Shown here: positions 8,509 through 17,300 of the stretch, piece by piece
How the letters are laid out: the number at the start of each line of letters is the position of its first letter
How positions within the stretch are numbered: position 1 is the stretch's first letter
Origin: Kitasatospora sp. SolWspMP-SS2h
GTDB lineage: Bacteria; Actinomycetota; Actinomycetes; Streptomycetales; Streptomycetaceae
DNA: 64,000 nucleotides
Reading direction: 5' to 3'
Assembly (NCBI RefSeq): GCF_003259315.1
Contig: NZ_QLLT01000026.1
Location: forward strand, 1 to 64,000
The notes under the pieces: model-generated
Database searches by the model: none
What the model saw: the letters and a program-made list of their open reading frames with translations, nothing else
What the model was told of the DNA's origin: nothing
Program-made: the position numbers and the translations under genes

Positions 8509-8626
8509 GGCTTCAATGTATTACCGGCCGGGGCTTTTGTCTGTGGGTCCGGCCGATCGGGTCCGGACGGGCTACGGCATTCGGCCGCGCGGGCCACCGC
8601 CGCCCCGCCCGCCCCCTGCCGCGGGC

Positions 8627-9934
8627 TCAGCCGCCGACGGTCTGCCGGGCCTCGCCGCGCACGTGCCCGTCGCCGGTGACGATGTACTTGGTGCTGGTCA
8701 GCTCCGGCAGGCCCATCGGGCCGCGGGCGTGCAGCTTCTGGGTGGAGATGCCGATCTCCGCGCCGAAGCCGAACTCGCCGCCGTCGGTGAACCGGGTCGA
8801 GGCGTTGACGGCCACCGTGGTGGAGTCGACGAGCTGGGTGAAGCGGCGGGCGGCCGGCTGCGAGCCGGTGACGATCGCCTCGGTGTGGCCCGAGGAGTAG
8901 CGGCGGATGTGCTCCACCGCGGCCTCCAGCGAGGGCACCACGGCGGCGGCCAGGTCCAGCGACAGGTACTCGGTCCCCCAGTCCTCCTCGGTCGCCGGGA
9001 CGGCCGTCACCCCGGTGCCCTCGGCGGCCTTGAGCACCGCGTCGTCGCCGTGCACGGTGACGCCGGCCCCGGCCAGCGCGGCCAGCGCGAGCGGCAGGAA
9101 GGCGTCCGCGACGTCCTGGTGCACCAGCAGGGTCTCGGCCGAGTTGCAGACGCTGACCCGCTGCGCCTTGGAGTTCAGCAGCACGCCGACGGCCATCGCC
9201 AGGTCGGCCTGGGCGTCCACGTACACGTGGCAGTTGCCGGTGCCGGTCTCGATCACCGGGACGGTCGAGCCCTCGACCACGGTGCGGATCAGCGAGGCGC
9301 CGCCGCGCGGGATCAGCACGTCGACCAGGCCGCGGGCGCGCATCAGCTCCTGCACCGACTCGCGGCTCTCGCCCGGCACCAGCTGGATCACGTCGGCCGG
9401 CAGGCCCGCGCCGGCCACCGCCGCGCGCAGCACCTCCACCAGCGCGGTGTTGGAGCGGTACGCGGAGCCCGAGCCGCGCAGCAGCACCGCGTTGCCGGAC
9501 TTCAGGCAGAGCGCGGCGGCGTCCACCGTGACGTTCGGCCGGGCCTCGTAGATGATGCCGACCACGCCCAGCGGGACGCGGACCTGGCGCACGTCGAGGC
9601 CGTTGGGCAGGGTGTAGCCGCGGACCACCTCGCCCACCGGGTCGGGCAGGCCGACCACGCTGCGGACGTCGGCGGCGATCGCGGCGATCCGCTCCCCGGT
9701 CAGCGTCAGCCGGTCGATCACCGACTCGGCGGTGCCGGCCGCGCGGGCCCGCTCGACGTCCTCCGCGTTGGCGGCGGTGATCTCCTCGGCCCGCTCGACC
9801 AGCGCGTCCGCGATCGCCAGCAGCGCGGCGTCCTTCACCGAGCGCGGCACTGGCGCCAGGGCGGCGGCCGCCTCCCGGGCACGGCGCGCGGCGGCGAGGA
9901 CGGGGCTGTCGGCGGTGGCGGTGAGATCGCTCAT
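8627..9934 (-). CDS. proA: Glutamate-5-semialdehyde dehydrogenase (gamma-glutamyl phosphate reductase)
   Basis: 435 residues, the normal ProA length. It reduces gamma-glutamyl phosphate with NADPH, the second step of proline synthesis. The catalytic Cys lies in QRVSVCNSAETLLVH near residue 265. Other ProA blocks are VPLGVVGIIYEARPNVTVDA, LIPRGGASLI and EFGFGAEIGISTQKLHARGPMG. The ATG at 9934 was chosen as the standard actinobacterial start (MSDL). It is minus strand, downstream of proB with one hypothetical gene between, so ProB and ProA are likely coexpressed. Confidence 0.97.
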   Translation of the reverse strand: MSDLTATADSPVLAAARRAREAAAALAPVPRSVKDAALLAIADALVERAEEITAANAEDVERARAAGTAESVIDRLTLTGERIAAIAADVRSVVGLPDPVGEVVRGYTLPNGLDVRQVRVPLGVVGIIYEARPNVTVDAAALCLKSGNAVLLRGSGSAYRSNTALVEVLRAAVAGAGLPADVIQLVPGESRESVQELMRARGLVDVLIPRGGASLIRTVVEGSTVPVIETGTGNCHVYVDAQADLAMAVGVLLNSKAQRVSVCNSAETLLVHQDVADAFLPLALAALAGAGVTVHGDDAVLKAAEGTGVTAVPATEEDWGTEYLSLDLAAAVVPSLEAAVEHIRRYSSGHTEAIVTGSQPAARRFTQLVDSTTVAVNASTRFTDGGEFGFGAEIGISTQKLHARGPMGLPELTSTKYIVTGDGHVRGEARQTVGG

Positions 9935-9993
9935 GCCGCAAAGCCTAGCGAGCCGACCGCCCCGTTCCGGCGCGCATTTCGCCCGCTGAGACG

Positions 9994-10078
9994 CCCGGCC
10001 CGGGAGCACGCCCCCGGTCGACCGCCCGGAAGCCCGGCACGGACCGCGGCCGGGAAGCCCGGCCCGGGAGCACGCCCC
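9994..10078. repeat. 21-bp direct repeat upstream of proA
   Basis: The same 21-bp segment, beginning CCCGGCCCGGGAG and ending CACGCCCC, occurs at 9994-10014 and 10058-10078, 64 bp apart, in the gap before proA. Each copy contains the palindrome CCCGGG. No function is evident. Confidence 0.75.
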
Positions 10079-10096
10079 GGACCACCACCCGCCGGG

Positions 10097-10555
10097 TCAG
10101 TACGGGTGCACCCCGCCGAGCTGCGGCGGCGGGGCCCCGAAGCCCTCCGCGACCCGCTTGTGGTACGTCGGGCGGTCCACCACCTCCAGGCCGACGATCT
10201 CCCAGGCCGGGAGCTTCGCGCTGGCCCTGTGCTCGCCCCACAGCCGCAGCGCGATCGCCGCCGCGTCGTGCAGGTCCCGCGCCTCCTCCCAGTAGCGGAC
10301 CTCGGCGTGGTCCGCGGCGTAGCGGGCGGTCAGGAAGAACGAGTGGTCGTGCGCCAGTTTCTCCAGGGCCGTCCGCAGTTCCGGCAGCGGTGTCGCCGCG
10401 CCCGCCACGCTCAGCACCACGTGCCACATCCGGGCCTGTTCGCGCGGAGCCTCCCGCGGGGCCTCCCGCTGCTCGACGTCCCGGCCGCCCTCGATGCTGG
10501 TGAGCCGCCGCTCGGGCCTCTGCCCCGGCAGCGCTTCCTCCCGCCTGCGAACCAC
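10097..10555 (-). CDS. Conserved hypothetical protein between proA and proB
   Basis: 152 residues, soluble. The conserved part begins at MWHVVLSVAGAATPL (residue 43) and includes ALEKLAHDHSFFLTARYA, ADHAEVRYWEEARDLHDAAA and WEIVGLEVVDRPTYHKRV, ending GVHPY. Similar proteins occupy this slot in other Streptomyces genomes; the function is unknown. The GTG at 10555 has a strong GGGAGG six bases upstream. A shorter 110-residue product from the ATG at 10429 would contain all the recognisable part but has no clear ribosome-binding site. Confidence 0.8.
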   Translation of the reverse strand: MVRRREEALPGQRPERRLTSIEGGRDVEQREAPREAPREQARMWHVVLSVAGAATPLPELRTALEKLAHDHSFFLTARYAADHAEVRYWEEARDLHDAAAIALRLWGEHRASAKLPAWEIVGLEVVDRPTYHKRVAEGFGAPPPQLGGVHPY

Positions 10556-10635
10556 CGGCGGCCTCCCATTCAGCGTGTCGCGCGGACCCCCCGGCCCGCT
10601 GCTCCCACCCCCCGTACCGGGCCCGCCGCCCGCGC

Positions 10636-11772
10636 TCAGCCGCGCAGCACGACCAGGTCGTCGCGGTGGACGACCTCGCGTTCGTACGCGGCACCGAGCT
10701 CCTGGGCCAGTTCTCGGGTGGACCGGCCGAGCAGACGGGGCAACTCCCTCGCATCAAAGTTGACCAGTCCGCGGGCGACGATGTGACCGTTTTCGCCAAG
10801 AAGGTCGACCGGATCACCCGCGGCGAACTCGCCCTCCACCCGGGTCACCCCGGCGGGCAGCAGGGACTTCCCGCCGTGCACGACGGCCGCCACCGCCCCG
10901 TCGTCCAGGGTCAGCGAGCCGCGCGGGGAGGAGGCGTGCTCCAGCCAGAGCAGCCGGTCGGCGGAGCGGCTGCCGGTGCGCCGGAACAGCGTGCCGGTGG
11001 GCCGGCCGGCCAGCGCGTCGGCCGCCTGGCTGGCCGCCGTCAGCACCACCGGGATGCCCGCGCCGGTGGCGATCCGGGCCGCCTCGACCTTGGTGACCAT
11101 GCCGCCGGTGCCGACGCCCGCCCGGCCGGCGCTGCCGACCTCGACGCCCGCCAGGTCCTCCGGGCCGCGCACCAGCTCGATCCGGCTGGTGCCGGGCTTG
11201 GCCGGGTCGCCGTCGTACAGGCCGTCCACGTCGGAGAGCAGCACCAGCAGGTCGGCCCGGACCAGGTGGGCCACCAGCGCGGCCAGCCGGTCGTTGTCGC
11301 CGAACCTGATCTCGGCGGTGGCCACCGTGTCGTTCTCGTTGACGACCGGCACCGCGCCCATCGTCAGCAGCTGCTCCAGCGTCCGGTAGGCGTTTCGGTA
11401 GTGGGCCCGGCGGCTGGCGTCCTCGGCGGTCAGCAGCACCTGCCCGACCCGCACCCCGTAGCGCGCGAAGGAGGCCGTGTACCGGGCCACCAGCAGCCCC
11501 TGGCCGACGCTGGCCGCGGCCTGCTGCCGGGCCAGGTCCCCGGGGCGCTTCTCCAGGCCGAGCGGGGCCAGGCCGGCCGCGATCGCGCCGGAGGAGACCA
11601 GCACCAGCTCCGGCGCGTCCGGGCGGCGGCGCAGCTTGGCCAGCGCGTCGACCAGGGCGTCCACCCGGTCCGCGTCGAGTCCGCCGGCGGCGGTGGTCAG
11701 CGAGGAGGAGCCGACCTTCACCACGATCCGCCGCGCCGAAACGACCTCCTCGCGGAGCAGCTGATCCACCAT
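10636..11772 (-). CDS. proB: Glutamate 5-kinase
   Basis: 378 residues from the ATG at 11772 (AAAGG eight bases upstream). It phosphorylates L-glutamate with ATP, the first step of proline synthesis, and is normally feedback-inhibited by proline. The amino-acid kinase domain opens with RRIVVKVGSSSL; further blocks are ELVLVSSGAIAAGL, PVVNENDTVA, FGDNDRLAALVA and GTGGMVTKVEAA. A C-terminal PUA domain covers roughly residues 285-365 (SLTLDDGAVAAVVHGGKSLL to GLVNFDARELPRLLG). It follows obg on the same strand after a strong hairpin. Confidence 0.97.
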   Translation of the reverse strand: MVDQLLREEVVSARRIVVKVGSSSLTTAAGGLDADRVDALVDALAKLRRRPDAPELVLVSSGAIAAGLAPLGLEKRPGDLARQQAAASVGQGLLVARYTASFARYGVRVGQVLLTAEDASRRAHYRNAYRTLEQLLTMGAVPVVNENDTVATAEIRFGDNDRLAALVAHLVRADLLVLLSDVDGLYDGDPAKPGTSRIELVRGPEDLAGVEVGSAGRAGVGTGGMVTKVEAARIATGAGIPVVLTAASQAADALAGRPTGTLFRRTGSRSADRLLWLEHASSPRGSLTLDDGAVAAVVHGGKSLLPAGVTRVEGEFAAGDPVDLLGENGHIVARGLVNFDARELPRLLGRSTRELAQELGAAYEREVVHRDDLVVLRG

Positions 11773-11902
11773 CAGTCCGACCTTTCCGACGCGCCCTGTG
11801 TACGCCCGCAATCTAGCGAGCCGGATTGCGGGTCACGAAATCGCGACGAGGCGTGAGACGTCCGGGCGGCGCCCCGGCGCGGGGCCGGGCCCGGAAAGCG
11901 CG

Positions 11903-11937
11903 GACGGGGGCGCGGGCGGTCCGCCCGCGCCCCCGTC
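11903..11937 (-). terminator. Hairpin after obg
   Basis: Inverted arms GACGGGGGCGCGGGCGG and CCGCCCGCGCCCCCGTC (17 bases each) are separated by a single base, 15 bases beyond the obg stop. It is very GC-rich with no T-tract. It probably ends the ribosomal-protein/obg transcript before proB. Confidence 0.75.
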
Positions 11938-11951
11938 GTGCGGTTGCGCCC

Positions 11952-13412
11952 CTACTGGTCGAGCTGCTCGCGGCCGGAGGAGAGCGCCTCGAACTCCAGG
12001 TACTCCTGCTCCGCCGAGTCCCGGCCGCGCTGCCGCTCGCGGCGGCGGTCGACGGCGGGGCGCTGGGTCTCCATCCGGTGGTCCTCGCCGCGCCGGCCGA
12101 GCATCTCGGCGCCGGCCGCCATGGTGGGCTCCCAGTCGAAGACGACCGCGTTGTCCTCGGGGCCGATGATGACGGTGTCGCCCTCCTGGGCGCCGATCTT
12201 CCACAGCTCCTGCTCGACGCCGAGCCGGGCCAGCCGGTCGGCGAGGTAGCCGACCGCCTCGTCGTTGGCGAAGTCGGTCTGCCGGACCCAGCGTTCGGGC
12301 TTGCCGCCGCGGATCCGGTAGGCGCCGTCCTCCTCCTCGATGGTGAAGCCGGCGTCGTCGACGGCGGTGGGCCGGATGACGATCCGGGTGTTCTCCTGGA
12401 CCGGCTTGGCGGCGCGCGCGGCGGCGACGATCTCGGCCAGCGCGAAGGAGAGTTCGCGCAGGCCCTTGTGGGCGAGCGCGGAGACCTCGAACACCCGGTA
12501 GCCGCGCTCCTCCAGCGAGGCGCGGGTCAGGTCGGCGATGTCCTGGCCGTCCGGGACGTCGACCTTGTTGAGCGCGACCAGCCGCGGCCGGTCCTCCAGG
12601 CCGCCGTACTGGGCGAGTTCGTCCTCGATGGTCTCCAGGTCGGTGAGCGGGTCGCGGCCCGGCTCCAGGGTGGCGCAGTCCAGGACGTGCACCAGCACCT
12701 CGCAGCGCTCGACGTGCCGCAGGAACTCCAGGCCCAGGCCCTTGCCCTGGCTGGCGCCGGGGATCAGGCCGGGCACGTCGGCGATCGTGTAGACGGTCTC
12801 GCCGGCGGTCACCACGCCGAGGTTGGGGACGAGGGTGGTGAACGGGTAGTCCGCGATCTTCGGCTTGGCGGCGGAGAGCACCGAGATCAGCGAGGACTTG
12901 CCGGCGCTCGGGTAGCCGACCAGCGCGACGTCGGCGACGGACTTCAGCTCCATCACGATGTCGCGGGCCTCGCCGGGCTCGCCGAGCAGCGCGAAGCCGG
13001 GGGCCTTGCGGCGGGCGGAGGCCAGCGCCGCGTTGCCCAGGCCGCCGCGGCCGCCCTGGGCGGCGACGAAGCTGGTGCCGGGGCCGACCAGGTCGGCCAG
13101 CACGTTCCCCCTGCGGTCGAGCACGACGGTGCCGTCCGGGACGGGCAGCACGATGTCCGGGCCGACCGCGCCGGTGCGGTGACCGCCCGCGCCGGGCTTG
13201 CCGTTGGTGGCCTTGCGCTTGGGCGAGTGGTGGTACTCCAGGAGCGTGGTGACCTGCGGGTCCACGACCAGGATGACCGAGCCGCCCTCGCCGCCGTTGC
13301 CCCCGTCGGGGCCGCCCAGCGGCTTGAACTTCTCCCGGTGCACGGAGGCGCAGCCGTGGCCCCCGTTACCCGCGGCGACGTGCAGTTCGACGCGGTCCAC
13401 GAAGGTGGTCAT
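11952..13412 (-). CDS. obg: GTPase Obg (CgtA)
   Basis: 486 residues. Obg is a GTPase that acts on late 50S assembly; in Streptomyces it is also linked to the onset of sporulation. Glycine-rich OBG domain, residues 1-160 (GGPDGGNGGEGGSVILVVD). G domain, about 160-335: GYPSAGKSSLI (G1), FTTLVPNLG (G2), IADVPGLIPGA (G3), LNKVDV (G4) and SAL (G5). An OCT domain covers about 355-435 (EDGAYRIRGGKPERWVRQTD). A charged Arg/Glu-rich tail follows. The ATG has GGGAGG nine bases upstream. It lies downstream of rpmA, a near-universal arrangement. Confidence 0.98.
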   Translation of the reverse strand: MTTFVDRVELHVAAGNGGHGCASVHREKFKPLGGPDGGNGGEGGSVILVVDPQVTTLLEYHHSPKRKATNGKPGAGGHRTGAVGPDIVLPVPDGTVVLDRRGNVLADLVGPGTSFVAAQGGRGGLGNAALASARRKAPGFALLGEPGEARDIVMELKSVADVALVGYPSAGKSSLISVLSAAKPKIADYPFTTLVPNLGVVTAGETVYTIADVPGLIPGASQGKGLGLEFLRHVERCEVLVHVLDCATLEPGRDPLTDLETIEDELAQYGGLEDRPRLVALNKVDVPDGQDIADLTRASLEERGYRVFEVSALAHKGLRELSFALAEIVAAARAAKPVQENTRIVIRPTAVDDAGFTIEEEDGAYRIRGGKPERWVRQTDFANDEAVGYLADRLARLGVEQELWKIGAQEGDTVIIGPEDNAVVFDWEPTMAAGAEMLGRRGEDHRMETQRPAVDRRRERQRGRDSAEQEYLEFEALSSGREQLDQ

Positions 13413-13459
13413 GAGCGGTGCCTCCCGGGCGAAAGAAAAGGGTGTCCTGCGGTAAAGCG

Positions 13460-13494
13460 GAAGGGTGGGCCCGGATCATCCCGGCCCACCCTTC
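13460..13494 (-). terminator. Hairpin between rpmA and obg
   Basis: Arms GAAGGGTGGGC and GCCCACCCTTC enclose a 13-nt loop that can pair further (CCGG/CCGG with a bulge). It lies 20 bases after the rpmA stop and 48 bases before obg, so it may end or reduce transcription into obg. Confidence 0.65.
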
Positions 13495-13513
13495 ACAGCG
13501 AGTCTGTACGGAC

Positions 13514-13771
13514 TCAGGCCTCGACGGCCACGATGTTGACGACCTTGCGGCCGCGGCGGTTGCCGAACTCCACGGCACCGGCGGTCAGCGCGAACAGCGT
13601 GTCGTCGCCGCCCCGGCCGACGTTGGCGCCCGGGTGGAAGTGGGTGCCACGCTGGCGGACGATGATCTCGCCGGCGGAGACGACCTGACCGCCGAAGCGC
13701 TTCACGCCGAGGCGCTGGGCGTTCGAGTCACGACCGTTGCGAGTGGAACTCGCACCCTTCTTGTGTGCCAT
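13514..13771 (-). CDS. rpmA: 50S ribosomal protein L27
   Basis: 85 residues, typical L27: MAHKKGASSTRNGRDSNAQ at the N-terminus, whose flexible end reaches the peptidyl-transferase centre, and the RQRGTHFHPGANVGRGGDDT block. It lies 37 bases after rplU and is cotranscribed with it. No N-terminal pre-sequence of the kind processed in Firmicutes is present. Confidence 0.99.
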   Translation of the reverse strand: MAHKKGASSTRNGRDSNAQRLGVKRFGGQVVSAGEIIVRQRGTHFHPGANVGRGGDDTLFALTAGAVEFGNRRGRKVVNIVAVEA

Positions 13772-13808
13772 CTGGCTATCCCCTTTCTAGGAAGACCGCG
13801 GGAAGTGG

Positions 13809-14126
13809 TTACTTGCTGACCGAGTCGATGCTGGTGATGCGCACCGCGGTGTGCTTCTGGCGGTGGCCCTGACGACGGCGGTAGCCGGTCTTGTTCTTGT
13901 AGCGCAGGATGACGATCTTGTCGCCCTTGGTGTGGTCGACGACCTCGGCGTGCGCCTTCACGCCACCGAGCACCCACGGGTCGGAGGTGATGGACTCACC
14001 GTCGACGACGAGGATGGTCGAGAGCTCGACCGAGTCACCCGGCTTGGCGTCGATACGGTCGATCTCCAGCACGTCGCCCACGGCGACCTTGTGCTGGCGG
14101 CCGCCGGCGCGAACGATCGCGTACAT
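13809..14126 (-). CDS. rplU: 50S ribosomal protein L21
   Basis: 105 residues, standard length. MYAIVRAGGRQHKVAVGDVL opens the protein and the C-terminal signature KNKTGYRRRQGHRQKHTAVRI binds 23S rRNA. It is the first gene of the rplU-rpmA-obg series. The 190 bases upstream up to the rne terminator hold several hairpins and must contain its promoter. Confidence 0.99.
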   Translation of the reverse strand: MYAIVRAGGRQHKVAVGDVLEIDRIDAKPGDSVELSTILVVDGESITSDPWVLGGVKAHAEVVDHTKGDKIVILRYKNKTGYRRRQGHRQKHTAVRITSIDSVSK

Positions 14127-14318
14127 GCGGTACCTGCTTTCCTAACTCGGTCGGAACTCCGGATGCCAGCCGCCTGGGTATGGACACAAGCGGCCTCCCC
14201 CGTCAAACGCCGGAAGCGGCGTCCACCCGGGAGGTGAGGTGCTCTGGAGCGCGGCGTCAACACGCCGATGGTCAAGGATACGGACCGGCCCATCCGAAGA
14301 CAAACCGGGACGTGCGGA

Positions 14319-14356
14319 GGGGCCGGGAGCGGCGCGTCGGCGCTGCTCCCGGCCCC
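14319..14356 (-). terminator. Hairpin after rne
   Basis: A 12-bp stem GGGGCCGGGAGC/GCTCCCGGCCCC encloses a loop that itself can form a small GGCGC-type stem. It starts 25 bases beyond the rne stop and separates rne from rplU. Confidence 0.72.
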
Positions 14357-14380
14357 CGTGGGCTCACTCCGCGGCCGGGC

Positions 14381-17300
14381 TCACTCCGCGGCGCCGTCGC
14401 CCTCGGCGGCGGCCTTCTTGGCCGCCGTGGTCCGCTTGGTGGCGGTCTTGCGGGCGGTCGTCTTCTTGGCGGCCGCGGCGGTGGTCTTCTTCGCCGCGGT
14501 CTTCTTGGCCGCCGTGGTCTTCTTGGCGGCGGTCGCGGTCTTGGCCGCGGTCTTCCGGGGGGCCCGCTTCTTCGGCGCGGCCTCCTCGGCCGGGTCCTCG
14601 ACGGGCTGCTCGGTGTCGACCTCGACGGTGACATCGGCCCCGGGCTCCACCGCGGCGACGGCCTCGGCCGCCACCTCCGCGGCCGTCCCGGCGACCTCGA
14701 CGGCCGACTGCTGCTCGGCGGCCGACTTCTCGGCGGCGCTCAGCGCGGCCTCCATCGCGGCCTCGGCGCGGGCCTGCAGGACCACGATCTCGGCCTCGCC
14801 GGACGCCCCGGCCGGAGCGGTGGCCTTGCGCACCGCGCGGCGCCGGGTGCGCCCGCCCGCCGCGGGGGCGGCCGGCGGGATCTCCACCAGGCCGGGCTTC
14901 TCCTCGACGACGGCCCGGGCGGCCTCGGCGGCCCGCACCGGCTCGGCCTCGACGGCGCCGGTCTCGACGATCTCGGTGTCGGCGAACGCGTCGACCGGCT
15001 CCAGCTCCTCGACCACGTCCAGGACGGTCTCCGCGGCCTCGACCGCCTCGGCGACCTCGGCGGACTCGACCGACCCGAGACCCTCGACCGCGTCGCCCTC
15101 CGCGCCGCCGGCCCCGCCGCGGCCCCGGCGGCGGCGCTTGCCGCCGCCCTCGCCGGTGCCGGAGGAGGCGGCGGCGTGCGAGCCCTGGTGGCCGTGGCCG
15201 GGCTGGTCCATGTGGACGATCACGCCGCGGCCGTTGCAGTGCACGCAGGGCTCGGAGAAGGACTCCAGCAGGCCCTGGCCGACCCGCTTGCGGGTCATCT
15301 GGACCAGGCCGAGCGAGGTGACCTCGGCGACCTGGTGCTTGGTGCGGTCCCGGCCCAGGCACTCCAGCAGGCGGCGCAGCACCAGGTCCCGGTTGGACTC
15401 CAGCACCATGTCGATGAAGTCGATCACGATGATGCCGCCGAGGTCGCGCAGCCGCAGCTGGCGGACGATCTCCTCGGCCGCCTCGATGTTGTTGCGGGTG
15501 ACGGTCTCTTCCAGGTTGCCGCCCTGGCCGACGAACTTGCCGGTGTTGACGTCGACGACGACCATCGCCTCGGTCCGGTCGATCACCAGCGAGCCGCCGG
15601 AGGGCAGCCAGACCTTGCGGTCCAGCGCCTTCATCAGCTGCTCGTCGATCCGGTAGGTGGCGAACACGTCGACGTCCGAGGTCCAGCGCTGCAGGCGCTC
15701 GGTGAGGTCGGGGGCGACGTTGGTGACGTAGTCGTGGATGGTGCTCCAGGCGTCGGTGCCGCTGACGATGACCTTGGTGAAGTCCTCGTTGAAGATGTCG
15801 CGGACGACGCGGACGGTCATGTCGGGCTCGCCGTACAGCAGCGCCGGGGCGTTGCCGGTGGCGGCCTTCTTCTGGATCTCCTCCCACTGCTGCTGGAGGC
15901 GCTGGACGTCGCGGGTGAGCTCGTCCTCGGAGGCGCCCTCGGCGGCGGTGCGCACGATCACGCCCGCGTCGTCCGGGACGATCTTCTTGAGGATCTGCTT
16001 GAGGCGGGCCCGCTCGTTCTCCGGCAGCTTGCGGGAGATGCCGGTCATCGAGCCCTCGGGCACGTACACCAGGTAGCGGCCGGGCAGCGAGATCTGGCTG
16101 GTCAGCCGGGCGCCCTTGTGGCCGATCGGGTCCTTGGAGACCTGCACCAGCACGGACTGGCCGGACTTCAGCACCGACTCGATCCGGCGCGGGCCGCCGT
16201 GGCCGCCGAGCGCGCCGAAGTTGACCTCGCCCGCGTACAGCACGGCGTTGCGGCCCTTGCCGATGTCGACGAACGCGGCCTCCATGGACGGCAGCACGTT
16301 CTGCACCTTGCCCAGGTACACGTTGCCGACGTAGCTGGTGGCCTGCTCCTTGTTGACGTAGTGCTCGACCAGCACGCCGTCCTCGAGCACGCCGATCTGG
16401 GTGCGGGCGCCGTTCTGGCGGACCACCATGACCCGCTCGACGGACTCCCGGCGGGCCAGGAACTCGGCCTCGGTGATGATCGGGACGCGGCGGCGGCCCA
16501 GCTCGCGGCCCTCGCGGCGGCGCTGCTTCTTGGCCTCCAGGCGGGTGGAGCCCTTGATGGACTGCACCTCGTCCGGGTCGAACGCGGGCTCCGCGGAGCG
16601 GCGGCGCGGCTCGCGCACCTTCACCACGGTGCGCACGCCGTCCTCGCTGGCCTCCGGCTGGTCGGCGCCCTCACCGCTGCGGCGGCGACGGCGACGGCGG
16701 CGGCGCGAGGAGGACAGGCCGGCGGCCAGGTCGTCCTCCTGGTCGTCCTCGGCCTCGTCGTGGTCGTCGCCCGCGTCGGAGCCCTGGTGGGCGGCGTCCT
16801 CGGCCTCGGTCTCGGCGCTCTCGGCCTCGGCCGACTCGGGCGCGTCCTCGGCGTCACCGCGACGGCGGCGACGGCCACCGCGACGGCGGCGGCGGGACGG
16901 GCGGTCGTCCTCCCACTCGGCGTCCTGCTCGGGGCCGGCGGCGGGCGCCTCGACCTCGGCGGGGGCCTCGACCGGGGCGGCCGGCGCAGCCGGAGCGGCG
17001 GCCCTGGCGGGCTGCTGGGCGGCCTTCGCGGACTTGGCCGGCTGCTGGACGCGCACCGCGGTGCGGACCCGGCGGCGGCGGCCGACGCCGCTGTACTCGA
17101 ACTCCTCCTCGGACGCCCGCTCCTCCTCGACCGCGGCGGCCGGAGCCGGCTCGGCAGCCTTGGCGGCGGTGGTCTTGGCGGCGGCGCTCTTGGCCGTGGC
17201 GGCCTTGGCGGCGGGCGCGGGGGCGGTGAAGGGCTCGGGCTCCTGGAACACCGGCGCCTGGAAGATCGCGGTGGACGGGCGGACGGCCCGGCGGCGGGCG

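Noticed and set aside
13809..14318. L21 leader-type regulatory RNA before rplU
   Set aside because: Hairpins exist, but I could not match the known Firmicutes L21 leader structure, so no such RNA is claimed.
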